From Ptiloglossa arizonensis (lineage: Eukaryota > Arthropoda > Insecta > Hymenoptera > Colletidae), in NCBI RefSeq assembly GCF_051014685.1, contig NC_135059.1, forward strand, positions 4,092,001-4,156,000: a stretch of DNA of 64,000 nucleotides, in the 5' to 3' direction. Shown piece by piece: positions 13,701 to 27,600 of this stretch. The notes under the pieces were generated by a model. That model ran no database searches. It was not told where the DNA came from and was given only the letters and a program-made list of their open reading frames with translations. The translations under genes were made by a program, and so were the position numbers. Each line of letters starts with the position of its first letter. Position 1 is the stretch's first letter.

Positions 13701-15727
13701 CGCCTAGCTGGCGCCCGACGCATACTTTATCGTCTTTCTAAACTCGGTATCGTGCGAACGGCAAAATTTAAATATTTATTATTTCGCAAGCGCGCCGTCT
13801 TTGACCGGAATTCGTGGCACGGCGGCCCCGTGTCCCGGCCGATCCCGCGGGACTCCTCGTGCCTCCAGGTGGCGCCAGCCGAGGATGTAAATCTATCGAT
13901 CGATCGTGAATCATTCGGACACCGAGGGCCGACGATCGTGAGCCAAAGCGAGCGAAGGAGTGAGCGCTCACGCTCATGCTCACGCTCACGTTCACGCGCG
14001 CGCATTCTCCCCGCGAACGATTTTATCGTTTCTTCGAGGTCGTCTCGTAACCGACTCAATTTCTGTCGCGACTTCCTCGATTCTTCCCCTCGTTCGCGCC
14101 GCTTCTCCGGCTTTTCGGAGCAAACAAGACCGGCGGTAGGGCGACGACGCGCTTTTGTATCGCACGGAAAGCTCAAAGTTCAAAGCTTCTCTCTTTCTCT
14201 CTCTCTCTCGTTTTTACTCGTCTCTTTTCGCGACTGTCGAATACTGGCGCGCATCGATAAAACGTTTAAATTGCACGCGTCTTTAATTGCACCGCGCTGG
14301 CGGCGATAAAAAGACGGCGGACGAGTTTAAACACGTCGGTGCAATCTTCCTTTTTTCTTTCTCATTTTTCTTTATCCTTCGTTCATCTCCTTTTTCGTTC
14401 GGAGGAACGTACAATTTTGCAATTACCGTGGTCGCGGCGTGTGACGTAGCGGCGCGTCTGCATCTGCTTCGCGCTCTTATCTCCGCTCGTTCTTTTTTGT
14501 TCGTCGTCGGGACACTCGCGAGCGTTCCAACGATCCGGAACTTTTATCGTTTCTGTTGTCTTCGTCGACGACGACGATTACCGGCGGCGGTGCCCGGACG
14601 AAAACCGATAAGCCCTGGAAGCCGGTCGAGCGTGTCTCTTATTGATCCGTGGATCGAGCCTCTCGTAAATACATCTGCGCGGCAAGATCGACCGTTCGAT
14701 CGCGTTCGGGTTTTTTTTTTATTTTTCGCGTCGCGAGGTCGCGTCTGTCGGCTCCACGGTATCGTGGCGGAGTAAAAAAGATCGGTCGTCCGGGTTAAGG
14801 GGAATGCGGTACCCATGCGTAAGTAGAATGTGGTCAATGTCGAGCAACGTGCGCGCACGAAGGTGCGTCGAAGGTCGGTGAAACAAGGAAAACAAGGGAG
14901 AGAGGAAAAGGAGAGAAAAGAAAAAGAAAGATTCGCGATACGACCCTTGTTTCGGGACCTTTGTAACACTTTCGCGCGGAAAAGACTGGAACAATTAACG
15001 CGCTTCTATGGTCTTGATTTAGACGAGCGTCGTTTCCTCGACTTTTATCGCCGCGACGTCCGAAAGCTCGTCGGTAAGCTCTCCGACGAGGAAAAGTAAG
15101 AGAACGCGCGAACGCTCGATCGTGGAACCTTCAACGCGAAACTCGAACCTCTCCCGCGTTCCGAGTTTCGATTAATTCGCGACGATCGTACGCGCGATCC
15201 CGCGACGCTTTAAAGGTTGCGTGCGTGCTCGCGCGCCCGTAAGTTTAATTACTGTGTCGGGTACCGATAGGACTAACCGGCATTAATTACCGATAAAGTA
15301 TGCGACGCCTGGGGGAAGAAAGTGGCCGGTGCTCGTATCGTAAGCAGCAACGATTTTCCACTCGGAAACGCTTCGATGCGGCCAAGGCCACGTGCAACAG
15401 TAAATCTCAGCCGCGAGGAGACTACGCGTAACGAGGTATTCGGGGACGCGGGGCCACCGAGCCGAAGCGCGCGCGAAAAAATTCGCGACGACCTACGGAA
15501 TCGACTCGCTCGGTCGTACTCCGATGTCGAAAGAACCGAGAACGGGGAATATCGGTATTCTCATTGATTTCGTTACCCCCGCCACCCACGTGGACTGGTT
15601 CACGCGCTCGGAACCGCGCCAGAAAGCCTACGTCGTCGTCGTGGTCGTACCTCCTCCCTACCCTCCCTTCCACTCCCCACCACCCCGATTTTCCCATGAA
15701 ATCATGCGCTCGAAACGAAACTGTTAC
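7781..15727. other. Long stretch with no recognised gene
   Basis: Several long open frames occur (for example plus-strand frames at 9,172-9,849 and 10,089-10,826), but they have no domain, no codon bias distinct from the flanks and no conserved motif. This genome rarely uses AT-rich stop triplets in its CpG-rich parts, so long random frames are expected. A GTGC/GTGA-rich patch lies at 10,190-10,370 and a CT run at about 14,192-14,212. Confidence 0.5.
13862..13876 (+). promoter_or_regulatory. CTCF-like motif (candidate)
   Basis: CCTCCAGGTGGCGCC agrees with the general CTCF core (YAGRKGGC with flanking C/G) at nearly every position. It is an isolated site in non-coding DNA. It was found by eye, so chance occurrence in GC-rich sequence is possible. 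Confidence 0.3.
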
Positions 15728-15860
15728 CATTGTCATCGGATTTCCCCTCGTTATCGGCGAGCACCTCGTAGTCACCGGAGTCGAGATCCACGGAAGCACC
15801 AACGACCACAGACAGGCTGGACACCATTGTCGCGAAAGTCAACAAGTCCCGCGACAGCAT
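15728..15860 (-). CDS. Probable first coding exon with signal peptide, gene unidentified
   Basis: The ATG at 15,860 opens a 44-residue stretch. It starts MLSRDLLTFATMVSSLSVVV, a short basic start followed by a hydrophobic core typical of a secretory signal peptide. An acidic segment containing DSGDYEVL then follows. The frame ends at a good donor (AATG followed by GTAACAG), leaving phase 1, while the unspliced frame soon reaches a stop. I read this as exon 1 of a secreted or membrane protein whose later exons lie further left or outside the window. An SGD flanked by acidic residues is compatible with a glycosaminoglycan attachment site, but I cannot name the family. No downstream exon was identified with confidence. 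Confidence 0.45.
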
Positions 15861-18800
15861 TTTAACGAACGGTAAATACGGTCGACGCGCACTGTCACGA
15901 TGATATATCGACGCGGAAATAATCCCGTCGTTGATCGACGTCGAGTGGTTCACGGATCGGCGCGCCAACGGGACGCGCGATCGATCGCCGAAAGAGTTCG
16001 ATCAACGGGAACCGGCGCGATTCAACTCCATCGATCGTCGTCGATGGAGGTAGGGGAGGGGGTTTACCGTCGCGGTGGTCACGATCCGCGACTTCTCGTC
16101 GCGATCGTTGAACAATTCATAACGAAGGTATCGCCCGCGAGAACGTCGACGGGTCGCCGGTAACGCGAGTAACGTGTAACGTCGTTCGTGCGTACCGTGG
16201 TTTCGGTGCGCGATACGTATCGGTAGGGGGAACGAACAGCGCGCGCGTCCGAACCCGACGATGGTCGACGCTTGACTGACTGACTCACTTCGGGTCTCGA
16301 AAAGCAAACGCCAGCCGTGCAGCCGGACGACTCCGCCGCGGCTGGCGCGCACCAGGGGCACCCGCCGAAGAACACTCGCCAGATAGTTTTTAAACGAGTC
16401 CCGCCTCCGGTCGCGTTGGTGTGCGCCCGTGTCGGTGAACCACGCACCGTGAACGCGTACAATACGCACGTTCAACGCCACCACTGCCGTTAATCTCCCA
16501 TCTAGCCTCCGCCCGGTTTTGCGAGCCGATTTCGCGGCCGTTATCTCTCGATCGCGATCCTCCTCGCTCGGAATTGTTCGACGACGCGCAGAAGGGTATC
16601 GGTGAAACTCCCGTCGGTCGCATCGATTACCGCGTGGTTCGGTTGGAATTCGCGAAAAAAAAATTGAAAACCGGTAAAGCGTACGCGAGTTATCGATCGA
16701 GTTGAAATCTATCGGTCCCGAAACCAAATAATTTGATAAACGAGCGAACATCGACGATTTCGACTTTGCGGTGGTCCCCGGGAAGTTTGAAAAATTCGAG
16801 AAAATTGTGCCGTAGAATCTCACGGTCTCGCGATCGAATCGATTTCACGAAACGCGGTTCGGTGGATCGTCGATCTTCGTGAATCCTCGTCGAACGAATT
16901 CGATCGGTTCGGAGGCTGAAGAGCGCACATGGCCTGTGCCACTTACGTTAATGGCAGCCACTGTACCAGAACGTATAGTATGCGGGCAGGCCGTGCAGAC
17001 TCGTGTGTTGGTAAAAGGTTGAGTGGTGCGGATCGACGCCGGGAAATGGGCGGTCGGTGAGGGAACGCGGGACAGGGAGAAGGGAGACAGTGGCGCCTGA
17101 GCCCCGAGGCAGAGACGCCACGTTGTCCGTGTGTGGGTGACTGTCTGTGCGACGCACGATGCGCTCGGCGCGCACACACGCTCGTACTCGAGCACTCGGG
17201 TGCGCGCTCGCTCGCTCACTCGCTCGCTCGCGTCGTTCTACTTGCCCCGGTGCGCGCGCGGGCACGCTTCGTGCGTCCTGGACGGAGGAAGAGGAACGAT
17301 GCAAAGAGCGGCAGCTTGCTTCTGCCGTGGATCGTCAGCCCTCCTTCTGTCGGCCGGTCTCCTTTTTAGCTTTGTCGCACGCTATGTCGTCCCGAGCTAC
17401 TTCTTTTCCCTTCTCGCGAACGAAAGTATGTACCGGTCGTCGCGGGCCCCGGTTACGCGCGGGCTTTTAAATACGCCGATGGCGAACCCGTTACCGTTAA
17501 CGCTTTATCGTCGCCCGTTTCGCGCGTACATCCTATGCGTCCGCTCGTTGCGGTCAATTTTTACCAACGTCGCGCTCGCGATAAACCAGCCTCGCGCTAC
17601 AATTATCAACCGTCGCGTGAATTTTCGTTTCGGTTCCTCGAACGTTACTTTACGACGCGTAATTGCGTATTTCTCGCTTGTTTACGCGTCCATCGATCAA
17701 TCGCCGTACGCAAACCGAACAATAAGTGGGAAAGCCCGCCAACTCGTCAGACGTGTTCCCATAAGAAAACATGCGAAAATTCTTGCAAAATTTCCCGAGC
17801 GAACTTCGTTCCTGGCCTTTTTCTACTTATTTTTTTTTTCTTTCTTCTCGTTCGGTTCTTGAAGCGCGTTGCGCAACGAAAAATACAAATACGTTGTCCA
17901 CGATTTTCGCGATATTTTACAAAGGTTTCACCGTTGCTAGGTGGCATCCGTGAATAACCACGACGACCGAGAACCAGGAATATTCCGTGGCCCGTGGGCA
18001 ATCACTGGAACTGAAAATTTATACGTGGAAACACAATGCCGTTCCGTTTGTTTCTTTGTTATCGAAGCCGAGGAATGTCCGGAGCAATTGTGATCGATAA
18101 AACGAACGGTACCGTTGTTAAATTTTGCTTTTACAACGAAAACGCGTACGACGAAAGTTGTTGCAAATTAAATTTCCCAACTGTTTCGTTCCGCATGGAT
18201 TTTCGATAGAATCGATAATAACCGAGATATCGAACCGGATATCGTTCCTGTTTGATACATTTCATTGTACCCTGCGATCGAACAATGTTTCTCATCCCGA
18301 ATGATAAAATACTCACCGTTAAAATGGTACGTAAACTGTTGACGAAATTGTGAAAACTTTGATGAAAATTTCCATCGTAAAACGATGGAAGCTACTCATA
18401 CGATGCGCGTACCGAGTGATTTTTGATCGGAGAATTTAAATTTACAGCACAAAGAGGAGAAAGACAACCGTAGCGCGCTATAAATACGACAAATTTCGCA
18501 ACGTGCCTAGGTCAGTGGCTAGAAAAACATCAACGGTTCCTAGAAACCATTATCGTTGGATAAGAATTTCAGATAGCAATTCCTAGAATACAGGATGAGT
18601 CGTTAATAATTGCAGCCTGAAACAACTCGTTATTTATCGATTTTAGGCAACGCGTTTTACACGATGTACGTTGCGTTCAACGAGTCTCGTCGAACAAAAG
18701 TAATTCATTTTTTTTTTCTTTTACGTTTCGTATTTACACAAAAATATCCAAGTGTTTCTCGATTCGCGAAGCACCGACGCGTATTTCTATAATACCGTTC

Positions 18801-21800
18801 GGTCGATAAAAGGACAAATTCAAAGGCTCCTGAGAGCGACCTCGAAACGACTTTAATAATTCACGATAAACGATAAACACAAGGAGCTATTTAGTCCTCC
18901 AGATTGTTATCGTTCCACAAGCCCAGAACGTAAAAGGAGTAATACGTGTTTCGTGGGTGGTGGTCACTCGGGGGTAACTTTCTCACAGATCGTTAAATTC
19001 GTCGGTCGTTGAATTTTATCGGTTGCAGTACGGTACCGATGGAAAATGCACCGTTTAAGAAATCCATGGTATTTTACGCATCGACGGGCAATTAAGAACC
19101 ATAAGACGTAATATGAACGCGAACGTGCCGAAGGAGGAGACGAACAAGATAAATCGTCGCTGTTCGTCCCGATAATCGGTGTCTCCCTTTCAACTTCAAC
19201 GTGCATTATGCATACGCGTGTCCCCCGTTGGCCCTTTTCGCTTCGCGCGAGATCTCTTACTTTCCTTCCACGTTGGATCGATGGCCGTTGGACAAAGATC
19301 GCAGCCCGGATCGACCGGTTGCGATGACGCGAATGGAGCACACGCGGAGACGCGTATCGCGGGCTAATCTCTCACTTCGAGAACGATTTCTATTAAAGAA
19401 ATTCGTTACGTTCGCGGTTAACGCGCGGTTGGTTAATCGATCACCCGTTTCTCAACAATTTTCTCGTTTCGGTGGTAAATTCGCGCCCGTGTTTCGCTCC
19501 GAGAATTCCCGACGAACTTTGGCTTTCGAAATTTCGTATCTCGCGCGAAAAAGATAGACGCGGTAATTTATTCTCCGTCGATTCGAGTTTTTTCATAAGT
19601 GAATCGATTCTCGCGTTACGTCTCGAAACGGTGTCGTCATCGGTATCGTCGACGTATCCGTGGCTTCTGCGTTTCGAAATTTCACATCGTCGGGCGTCTC
19701 GTCGTGCGAGCGAACGAACGAGCGAGCGAGCGAGCGAGCGCAAAAACGTAATTCCACTCGTCCAAGGCTTCCCTTTCGTGGAACTAAGCACGGACGGGCC
19801 GGCTCGATACTTTGAATACAAGCATTTCAAAGTCGCCAGTTACGCCGCTTATTTTTAGCCGGGCATTAGCCAATTAGCTATTAACTCGTTGGCGCCACGG
19901 CGGTGCTCCTATTTTTGCTTATTTCTTACTCGAGATAATGCATCGTTGCTCCCTTCCGAGTCTTCGGTATTTTGTCGAGGATAATCCGATCCGTTGTGAC
20001 GCGTGCGACGTTAAGTGCCGTTCGCAAACACTTTGCCAAATGAAATATGCTTCTGGCACGATCGCGTTGCCGATAGCGTACCTCAGCCTCGACGCCCGCT
20101 CGAGCTTTCGTCTTCGCGAGCCGATGCGATAAAATTTTACGACGACAACGGGAGGAGAATTTTAGTCACGAGGAGTCCGACGACCACGCGGCGCATCGTC
20201 GTTCTCGCGGGTTCGATGCGTTCCATCCATTAAGCGAACAGATAACAACGAAGACAAAGCCACGTTTAACGAGAAAACCGCCGCGGTTCGTTGACACTCG
20301 ACGCGATACCGACGCCGGTACCCGCGTCGATTCCGAATCGACGGAGAAGAAATATCGACCCGCTCCTCGGAATAATTAAAGGATCACCCGACGAAACGGT
20401 TCGACGTTCCTCGCCAAAGATACGAAACCCTTTAAAAGCTTCTAGAGGAATCCACACGTAGTGTTCCACCATTTTTATACCGTTCTTCTCGTATCGCGCC
20501 TTTGAGATTAATCATTGTACGCCGATGCGAACCGATTCGGAGTAATCGGACACAACGAGATAAATAACGTCCAAACAGCCCTTGATACAGCTTACGTATC
20601 TTTTCGTACGAACCTCCATTCTGCGACTGTGCTCTTCTTTGTTATCAAACAATATGAAATCTTTAAGTCAAGTCCAAGAGTTACCCACAAGTGCGAAAAT
20701 CCCTGTCGGTTTATTGTAATAAAACCTCGGTAACGTGCCAAGGGATTGCTAGGTGTTCTTTCCAATCTTGCCTCCTGAATAAGAATACGTTGAAAATATT
20801 GCTACGTTAACGCGTTAACTATTCGAAACACGATTGTCGAACGTACGAAATGAGGAAAAGTAAAACGGATCGATCTGATATTTAATTACGAGTATCGATC
20901 ATATCTTTTCGCTCGTTATTGCTCGAAGAGTCGAGCCATTAACGGCGCTCGATATAAAATAAGGAAAATAATTTCATTGAAAAAGAAAATTTTCTGATCG
21001 CGAAAGAAGAAAACTAAAACCGTATTAAGGGAGTTCGTCGAGCAGTTTTCTAGCATCTGCTGGTGCAATTGCTAGCATCGTTCCTTTGAAACCGTTTCGT
21101 TGGTCGTTTCTCGTAACATTTATGGCAAAATTTTCCGAGTTTTCTCTACAATCTCCCACTGTTTCTCCGTTCATTTACAATTTGCGATGTAACGCTCGAG
21201 TCGACGACATCGCGTGGCACGAACAAACAAAACGAACAGAACGGGCTCTACGCTTAACGCTTCAACCCTTTGTGGACGCGCGACTGCATATATGCACGGA
21301 CAACACACTTTTACCATCTAGGGACGTGCGTGGGAAAGAAATTTCGTGTAACGTCACGGATCAACGAGCATCCATTGATTTAATGCCTATATAACAGTTG
21401 GTCAAATTCAAATGAAGTGTATACATTGGAGAGAGTAATTTTAAATTCTAAGAGTAACCTTAGTCCCTGTTCGACGTTCGTGCGCCGAAACGTCCGTGAA
21501 AGTGTTCAATGAAATAAAGTAATCGAATGGATGAGTCGAAGGACGGTACGAGTGCAAAGAGCGCGTTTCAAGATATTTGAGAAAGCAGAATGGCACTTAC
21601 AGGATACTTCTTTTTCCAGTATATAATCCAAGATACATGAATAGACATTTACGTACTTAAGTTTATACAGTATTATTTAAAAATTAGTAATTTGAAACTG
21701 GTACCGTTCTTCGACTCGTGTTCGATCGATTCTCGAGCCACGGATCGGATCGACGCGCGTGCGCGCAACATCGATTCTCCGTGTCGGGAAATTCGAAAGA

Positions 21801-22061
21801 AGACACGGTCGTTCGTGATCATGCTCCGGGCGCATAGCGCACACGGAAGTGGAACGTAAATCGTTTCACGGTTCGAAGAGGATCGAACGTTGCTCGACGT
21901 TGCAACCGTGGACGGAAGAGAGGAACACGAGAAACGAAAGAGAGAAACCTCTTGTTAGTGGCTCGTGGATGAATCGGTTAGACAAGCCGTAGATATTTAT
22001 CCGAGATATTTGGTCGTTGGCCGATCCACGGGAGGGAGGGAGGGTGGGAGGGAGTAGGGCT
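15861..22061. other. No gene recognised; GC-rich patch 16.0-17.4 kb
   Basis: A CpG-dense patch at about 16.0-17.4 kb carries CTCG/CACTCG runs (17,185-17,235) and could be a promoter or 5' region, possibly of the minus-strand exon at 15.86 kb. GAGC repeats occur at about 19,720-19,740. The rest shows no domain-bearing frame and no mobile element ends that I can defend. Confidence 0.4.
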
Positions 22062-22062
22062 A

Positions 22063-22164
22063 TCTACCTCCGAATCGAGCCCATATGCTCGGAGGAGTGA
22101 TTGATTCTCGTCGGGCGCGACGAATGCGGTGGTCAAGCGGTCGGACTCGGATCCAAAGTTGGAC
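22063..22164 (-). CDS. Candidate internal exon, unknown protein
   Basis: On the minus strand a possible acceptor (GTAACCAG) is followed by about 35 codons reading VLVGSNFGSESDRLTTAF and ending ...LRAYGLDSE at a possible donor, GAG followed by GTAGAT. Codons are varied and mostly end in G or C, with no low-complexity run, unlike most frames nearby. An in-frame stop lies just upstream, so it could be coding only as a spliced exon. No family recognised. It may equally be a chance frame. Confidence 0.25.
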
Positions 22165-24613
22165 CCGACGAGCACCTGGTTACGGCTGGCCGGTTAGGTT
22201 CTCAGGCTAGACCCAACGGAACACGCTATCGTTTGTCACGGTACCAGCCGGCATGACTAAGAGCGTCGCGGTTATGATGGAAGACGTCGAATAAGGCGAG
22301 TTTCGACGACGCGTTGAAAAAACAATCTCGCGGCCGAGCGTATAATCGATCGGCTCACGATTTCAACGAACGTTTCTCGTACGTGGATTTCGTTTCTCTG
22401 TAACGTACGTTCTTCTTCGCGATTCACCAGTACGCGACGAACCGTTCAACACGACACGATTGTCGATCTTTTTTCATTTTCGATGCAATTTCTTTCGTTA
22501 CGCGAACGATACAATTTCAAAATGGAACATCGTAAATTTTCAAGGTCAGTTTCAATTTCCTTACGAAAAAAAAACCCTGTACAATTATCGTTGTTTCTTG
22601 CTCGAGACGAATCCGACCAGCTGAGAAACAATCGTTAATTTTTTCAATCGGTAAAAAAAGTTTGTACGTGAAAGCTCGAATCTCGAAAATTCGTACTAGA
22701 AATCGAACATCGTTGCTTCGTAGGGTCTTTCGAAATCGTATCGTTCGCGGTAAAAACGAACGTCGATTCGTTCGCTGATTGCGAAGAATATTGAGGGTCG
22801 AGTTAGGTGGTCCAATCTGTGTGCACAACCGTAAATAAAACGTCAAAACGGGAATGCAGTTTGCCGTGCGCACAATTATCTTATCGCGTTCGATGCATAC
22901 GTATGTGTACACACAGAGATGTACGTATACACACGGGTACACGATGGTGTCTCGGACGGTTCTTGACCACCGTTGAATTTACATTGCATCCGTCACGGCG
23001 CACTTATGGTCGGAGCGAGTCGCTCGACTCGCCCAGAAGCGTCCGACTCTTTGACTCTTTCTCTCTTCGTCTCTTTTCGTTGTTTGCTTCCCTCCCTGTT
23101 ACATGCGTCCTAAGGATGACTAATTACATGGAAACACCGAAGCACCTGGTTCCTTCCAGTTCCCCTAGCGAACGGACTGACAGGGATTCCAAGAGCGAAC
23201 GCTTGGCCCGATGTGTTAGTCATACCGCTGCGAAACAAAAGATTTCGACGACGATTCTCGCGTGTTTGCTCGAAACTGTCCCCCGTGGAGCCTGGTCTAC
23301 AGTCGATGACTCTCGAAAGCACCGGGTGTATCCCACGTTTCCTGGGATCCATTCCCGACCGCCTATCCATCATCCTGAATAAACATAAGAAAGCTCGATT
23401 AAAGCCGAGACAACCGAGCGAGCGCTTCGGTCTCCTCGTCGCGTGATCGGAAAATTTCGCGGGACGAAAGTTTCGCGAAATAAATGAATTTGCCGAAGTG
23501 TCGTTGCAGCGGGACCGAAGAAACATCCACGTTACTCTCTTATGGATACAAGATCAACTTTGTCGCGATAGTTGTCCGTAACGGTCGACGATGGATAATA
23601 TAATCGGCGTTTGCGAATTATTCCCCGGCACTACTGGTTACCAGGACTCGAAAGCTGCCCGGCATTATCCATGACAAAAATCTCTTCAATACGGACTCGT
23701 TTGGTCCGTCGGCGGCAGTTATCTCCTGCACGGCCGGCTTCTATTTATATTTTACGTTCGTTAGTCGATCAGGGGCATACGATTAAGGCGGAAAGTATCC
23801 GTGTGCGCGTACGAACGCACGAACGCACGCACGCTCGAGCCGATTTAGATTCCGCTTCGAGTCGTTCGAACGTGTTCTCTCTCTCTCTCTCTCTTGCTCT
23901 CTGTCGCGCGTGCACGCCGCGATTTCTCTTTGCGCGCCAAGACGACGGTACACGATCGATAAGACTTTTTAGGTTCTCGATTAGGCGCGTTTCGACGAAA
24001 CGTGTTCGACGGATGTGTCTCGAATGGACAATTATTCATCGGCCTCGGAGAACTGCGCCGTGTACGATGCGTTGGCGGGTAAATAGGGGACCGGTTCGGC
24101 GGTTCGAGAATTTCCAGAAAGCTTCCGAGTTGCGCGCAATCGAACAGATTTATCCGCCATTATCGTACGCGATTCGTATTTTTCGAAAAACGGAGCCCGC
24201 TACTCGAAACACGCGGCAGTACCGTAACACACACGAAAACACGCGGCAATACCGTAAAAGCGGAGATTGTTCGCGATGTAGATGATCATTTTTCCGCGTC
24301 AGAATTCATAAGAGTGGAAGTTCCTTTACGTTGTAACTTCGGGAAGAAAAATTTCGTTACGCTGGAAATCTACGATAGAACTTTTCTTACGATTCTCGAA
24401 GTGAAAGTTTGTTTCTCTTTTAAAATTTTTCCACGCTACGATTACTTTTACCCTGGAATATTTTTACGCTACAATTTATTACGCTGCAATAATTCCACGC
24501 GACGATTGTCTCTGTACGTACCCAACTCGTTTGTCCCGACACCAGCAAGAGGATGCAAAACGCCCCGTTGAACTCGTCGATCTTGTGTCGCACCACGTAC
24601 GGGGAATCCCTCG
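22165..24613. other. Non-coding, no gene recognised
   Basis: Contains a CT microsatellite at about 23,874-23,896 and otherwise unique sequence. I see no coding exon, mobile element end or RNA gene. Confidence 0.45.
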
Positions 24614-27600
24614 TTACTCCACGCTGCCGATCGTGTACGGATTGGTCTTCAAGAACCTGAAAGATCGACGGATCTCAGCGGTGACACCGTACAATTCGGA
24701 AATTCGTGCATCACCCGAAGCAGTTTATGCGGTTCAAAAATACGTACGTCACCTCGATAAAAGAGACACCGGTCGAAGCGGGGATCCGCGCGCGTTGCCT
24801 CTTATCACGCGGTTGTCCCTTATCCTAATTCGCCTCTATTTTCCCTGGCCTTCGAAGCGAGCGTCCCGATAAAGGTCGGAGGGGTCTCCGGCGATTCGGG
24901 CTCGCGTTATCCTCGTGACAAGGCAACGTCTTTACACACGCCGGATAGAAACGCGCCCACATTAAGGACGGACCGTGTGAAACACGAAGAAATCGGGAAA
25001 GGAACGCGACCCACACCACGAAACCGCCTTCTCTCCGTTGTGACACTCGAAATACAAGCTCGAAGGCGAGATAAAGAAGGAGGAAAGGAAGCGACAACGA
25101 ACCACGAAAGGTGCTCGCGAGTGCCGGATACCCACGGGACATTCCCGAACTCGAAAACCCACTTAACCGTTCGTGGGGTGGGGGAGCGCCGAAGATTAGA
25201 GGGTAGACCCCCGGTGGGCCTTCGGGGCTGCGCTATCTGTTTCGACGGATCCCTCGAAAGAGCTGGCCCCGATAAGGGGGCAGTTGCGCGAGGCTTTCAG
25301 TCCGCCGCGACAAACCGGCCAGACGACGAGCGAACCCTCTGAAATCGGCCACCGTACGGAAAACGAACGAACCAACCAACTGGATTGAAAAAAAAGAAGA
25401 CGCAAGAGCGATCTTTCGACGGTTCGATCGGACGGGGGCAGATATTTTGAGAAACTTTTTCGCTTTTGGAAATAATCGAAACGTTTTCTTTCTTTTTTTA
25501 AGGTTCTCGTTCGAACGGGGTAAGTATCTTTGGTACATCTCGTGTAAAAATCTTTGGAAATCGACGACGTACCAAGAGACGTTCGAACGTGCTTCGTACT
25601 AAGTGCTAGATCGTTATACTCGTTGTTTCGAGTATTTTTTTTTAATACACCGGCGACCTCCAAAGTTCATTTTTCAAGAATTTCTGCTCACGAACAGCAG
25701 AGAGAGCAGCTTTGGAATTTACTCGAACCGTTTCGTAACTCTTTGTACGCGTTTCTCGATGTATAGAAAATACACGCGGAAAGTTTGAAATCGATCCAGT
25801 TTCCAATTTTCGCGAACGAAAGTGGAATCTTAAGGAATCCCTTGGTTCGTGCTTCGAAGGTGAAAGCTTCGAGTCGGTTTCTTCGTAACTGTCGAGACGT
25901 AGGAATTACGAGTCGGGAACGGGCCGAGTCGAAACACTGTTAGGGTACCCGTTCCGGAGTGTGGGTGTACATATTGTTCTTGGCGCGTTTCTTGCGGTAG
26001 GTTCTTACGAATCGATTGTTTATCGAGCGAGAACCGTCGACAGCGAAGCGAGACACGTCGCACGCGCCGTGCTTATCGGATCGGTGTTGTGAGAACTTCT
26101 CGCGCGAGAGTTGTATTAATATCGGCAATATTTCAAGCTCGTGCGACAACGGGCCGGATAATCTCGGTTCAACGACGTCTCGCGATCCCGATTTTCGACG
26201 ACGACGGTTAAGCTACTCGATCGACACCAGTAAGAGCGTCGACGACCGTTGGGAGACAGTTGCAGTTTGTAACCTCGTGAACGGTGATTGTTAACGGGTC
26301 GCCGAGTTAATATTAGCACAAGGTTTTTCCTCGCGCCGCGCTGTACGAGCGCGCGTTGTCCAAACGACTTCGGCAAGTGGACAACACCACGAAGCGAAAA
26401 TATGTCGGTTAATAAAGGGTCGTCGAGACGATACCTACGTTCGTGTACGTTACCGCCACCACGGGCAAGATTTCCTGGCACTCGACGCCCTTTATTTCAA
26501 CCGTAGGAACGGATTCGAAACTTTTGCTTCGATCGTGAATTTAAAAACGCCGGTGTCGCACGAATCGATTCACTCGGGGAAAACCCCTCGCTCGGTACGG
26601 TATGCCGGGCCATGCCAGCGAGCAATGCCAAGCAATTACAATTACGAACTTACATATCGATGGTTGCTTTCTTAACAAAGAATCAAAACAAAATGGAAAA
26701 ACATTCTTGGCGGGGTATCAAGAAACGTGGCGAAAATATAAGAATGTTTATCGATCGCGCGCGACGGGGACCGAACGTCGTCGCCGCGCTTTCGGAAAAA
26801 CAAACAAAACGAACGATTAAAAATTACTTATTTATAAGCGCCCGGTGAACACACATATGTATATATATATATATATATACACGCGCGTGTATACGTACAG
26901 AAAGTCGAAAACATTTCTGGCGGTACGTCAAAAAAACTCGCACGCCGAGATCTCTGTACGCGGACGCGTTTGGCATCGTAAAACCCGCGTTTTATTAGAA
27001 GCGTCTCGCCGGCGTTGTTTTTCCGTCGCGGTGCGCAAAAGCAAGACGTTGTAAAAAGTCGTTGCGCGTGATCCGGCACCTTCCTTGGGGAAAGACGTAC
27101 GCGAGTTTCGCCGGCGGGAGGATACTTATACGGTTCGAGGTGATGATAAAAATTCACAAACCTTGTAATAACGTAGCAGGCTGCTAGGACCGATATCAGA
27201 GCTGCGATCGCCAAAACGAGAGCCGCGACGTGGAGCGGCTTAACGCGATTCTGAAGAAGCTGATCCGACGATTCCCGACCCCCGGCGATCGGCCCTGGAT
27301 CGGGCTGGATCGATCCCATTACGTCTCGATGCGACGATATCCCATTGAACGTCGACCCTTGGTGAACAGAATATTTTACGTGAAATCTATCGAGCTTGCT
27401 CCGACAATTCTGTTTGCTCTTCTCTACGGGAATTGTTGAACGAATTATCCTCGAATACCAGTTCCGCGCCGCGACGCTTCTAGACACCGTGGTTTCGATC
27501 CCATTGAACGAGACTCGTGAACCAATACCGAATATTTTACCCGAAATCCTTCGAACGGTTCTCTGGTAAATTTATTCTCTTTTTTGAAGAGTGTATAAGT

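Noticed and set aside
25196..25338. Possible alternative last exon of the BAMBI-like gene (AG then EGSLVVWPVCRGG...)
   Set aside because: Two frames are equally open and neither resembles a receptor tail; the exon at 24,614-24,656 joins in phase with a better acceptor.
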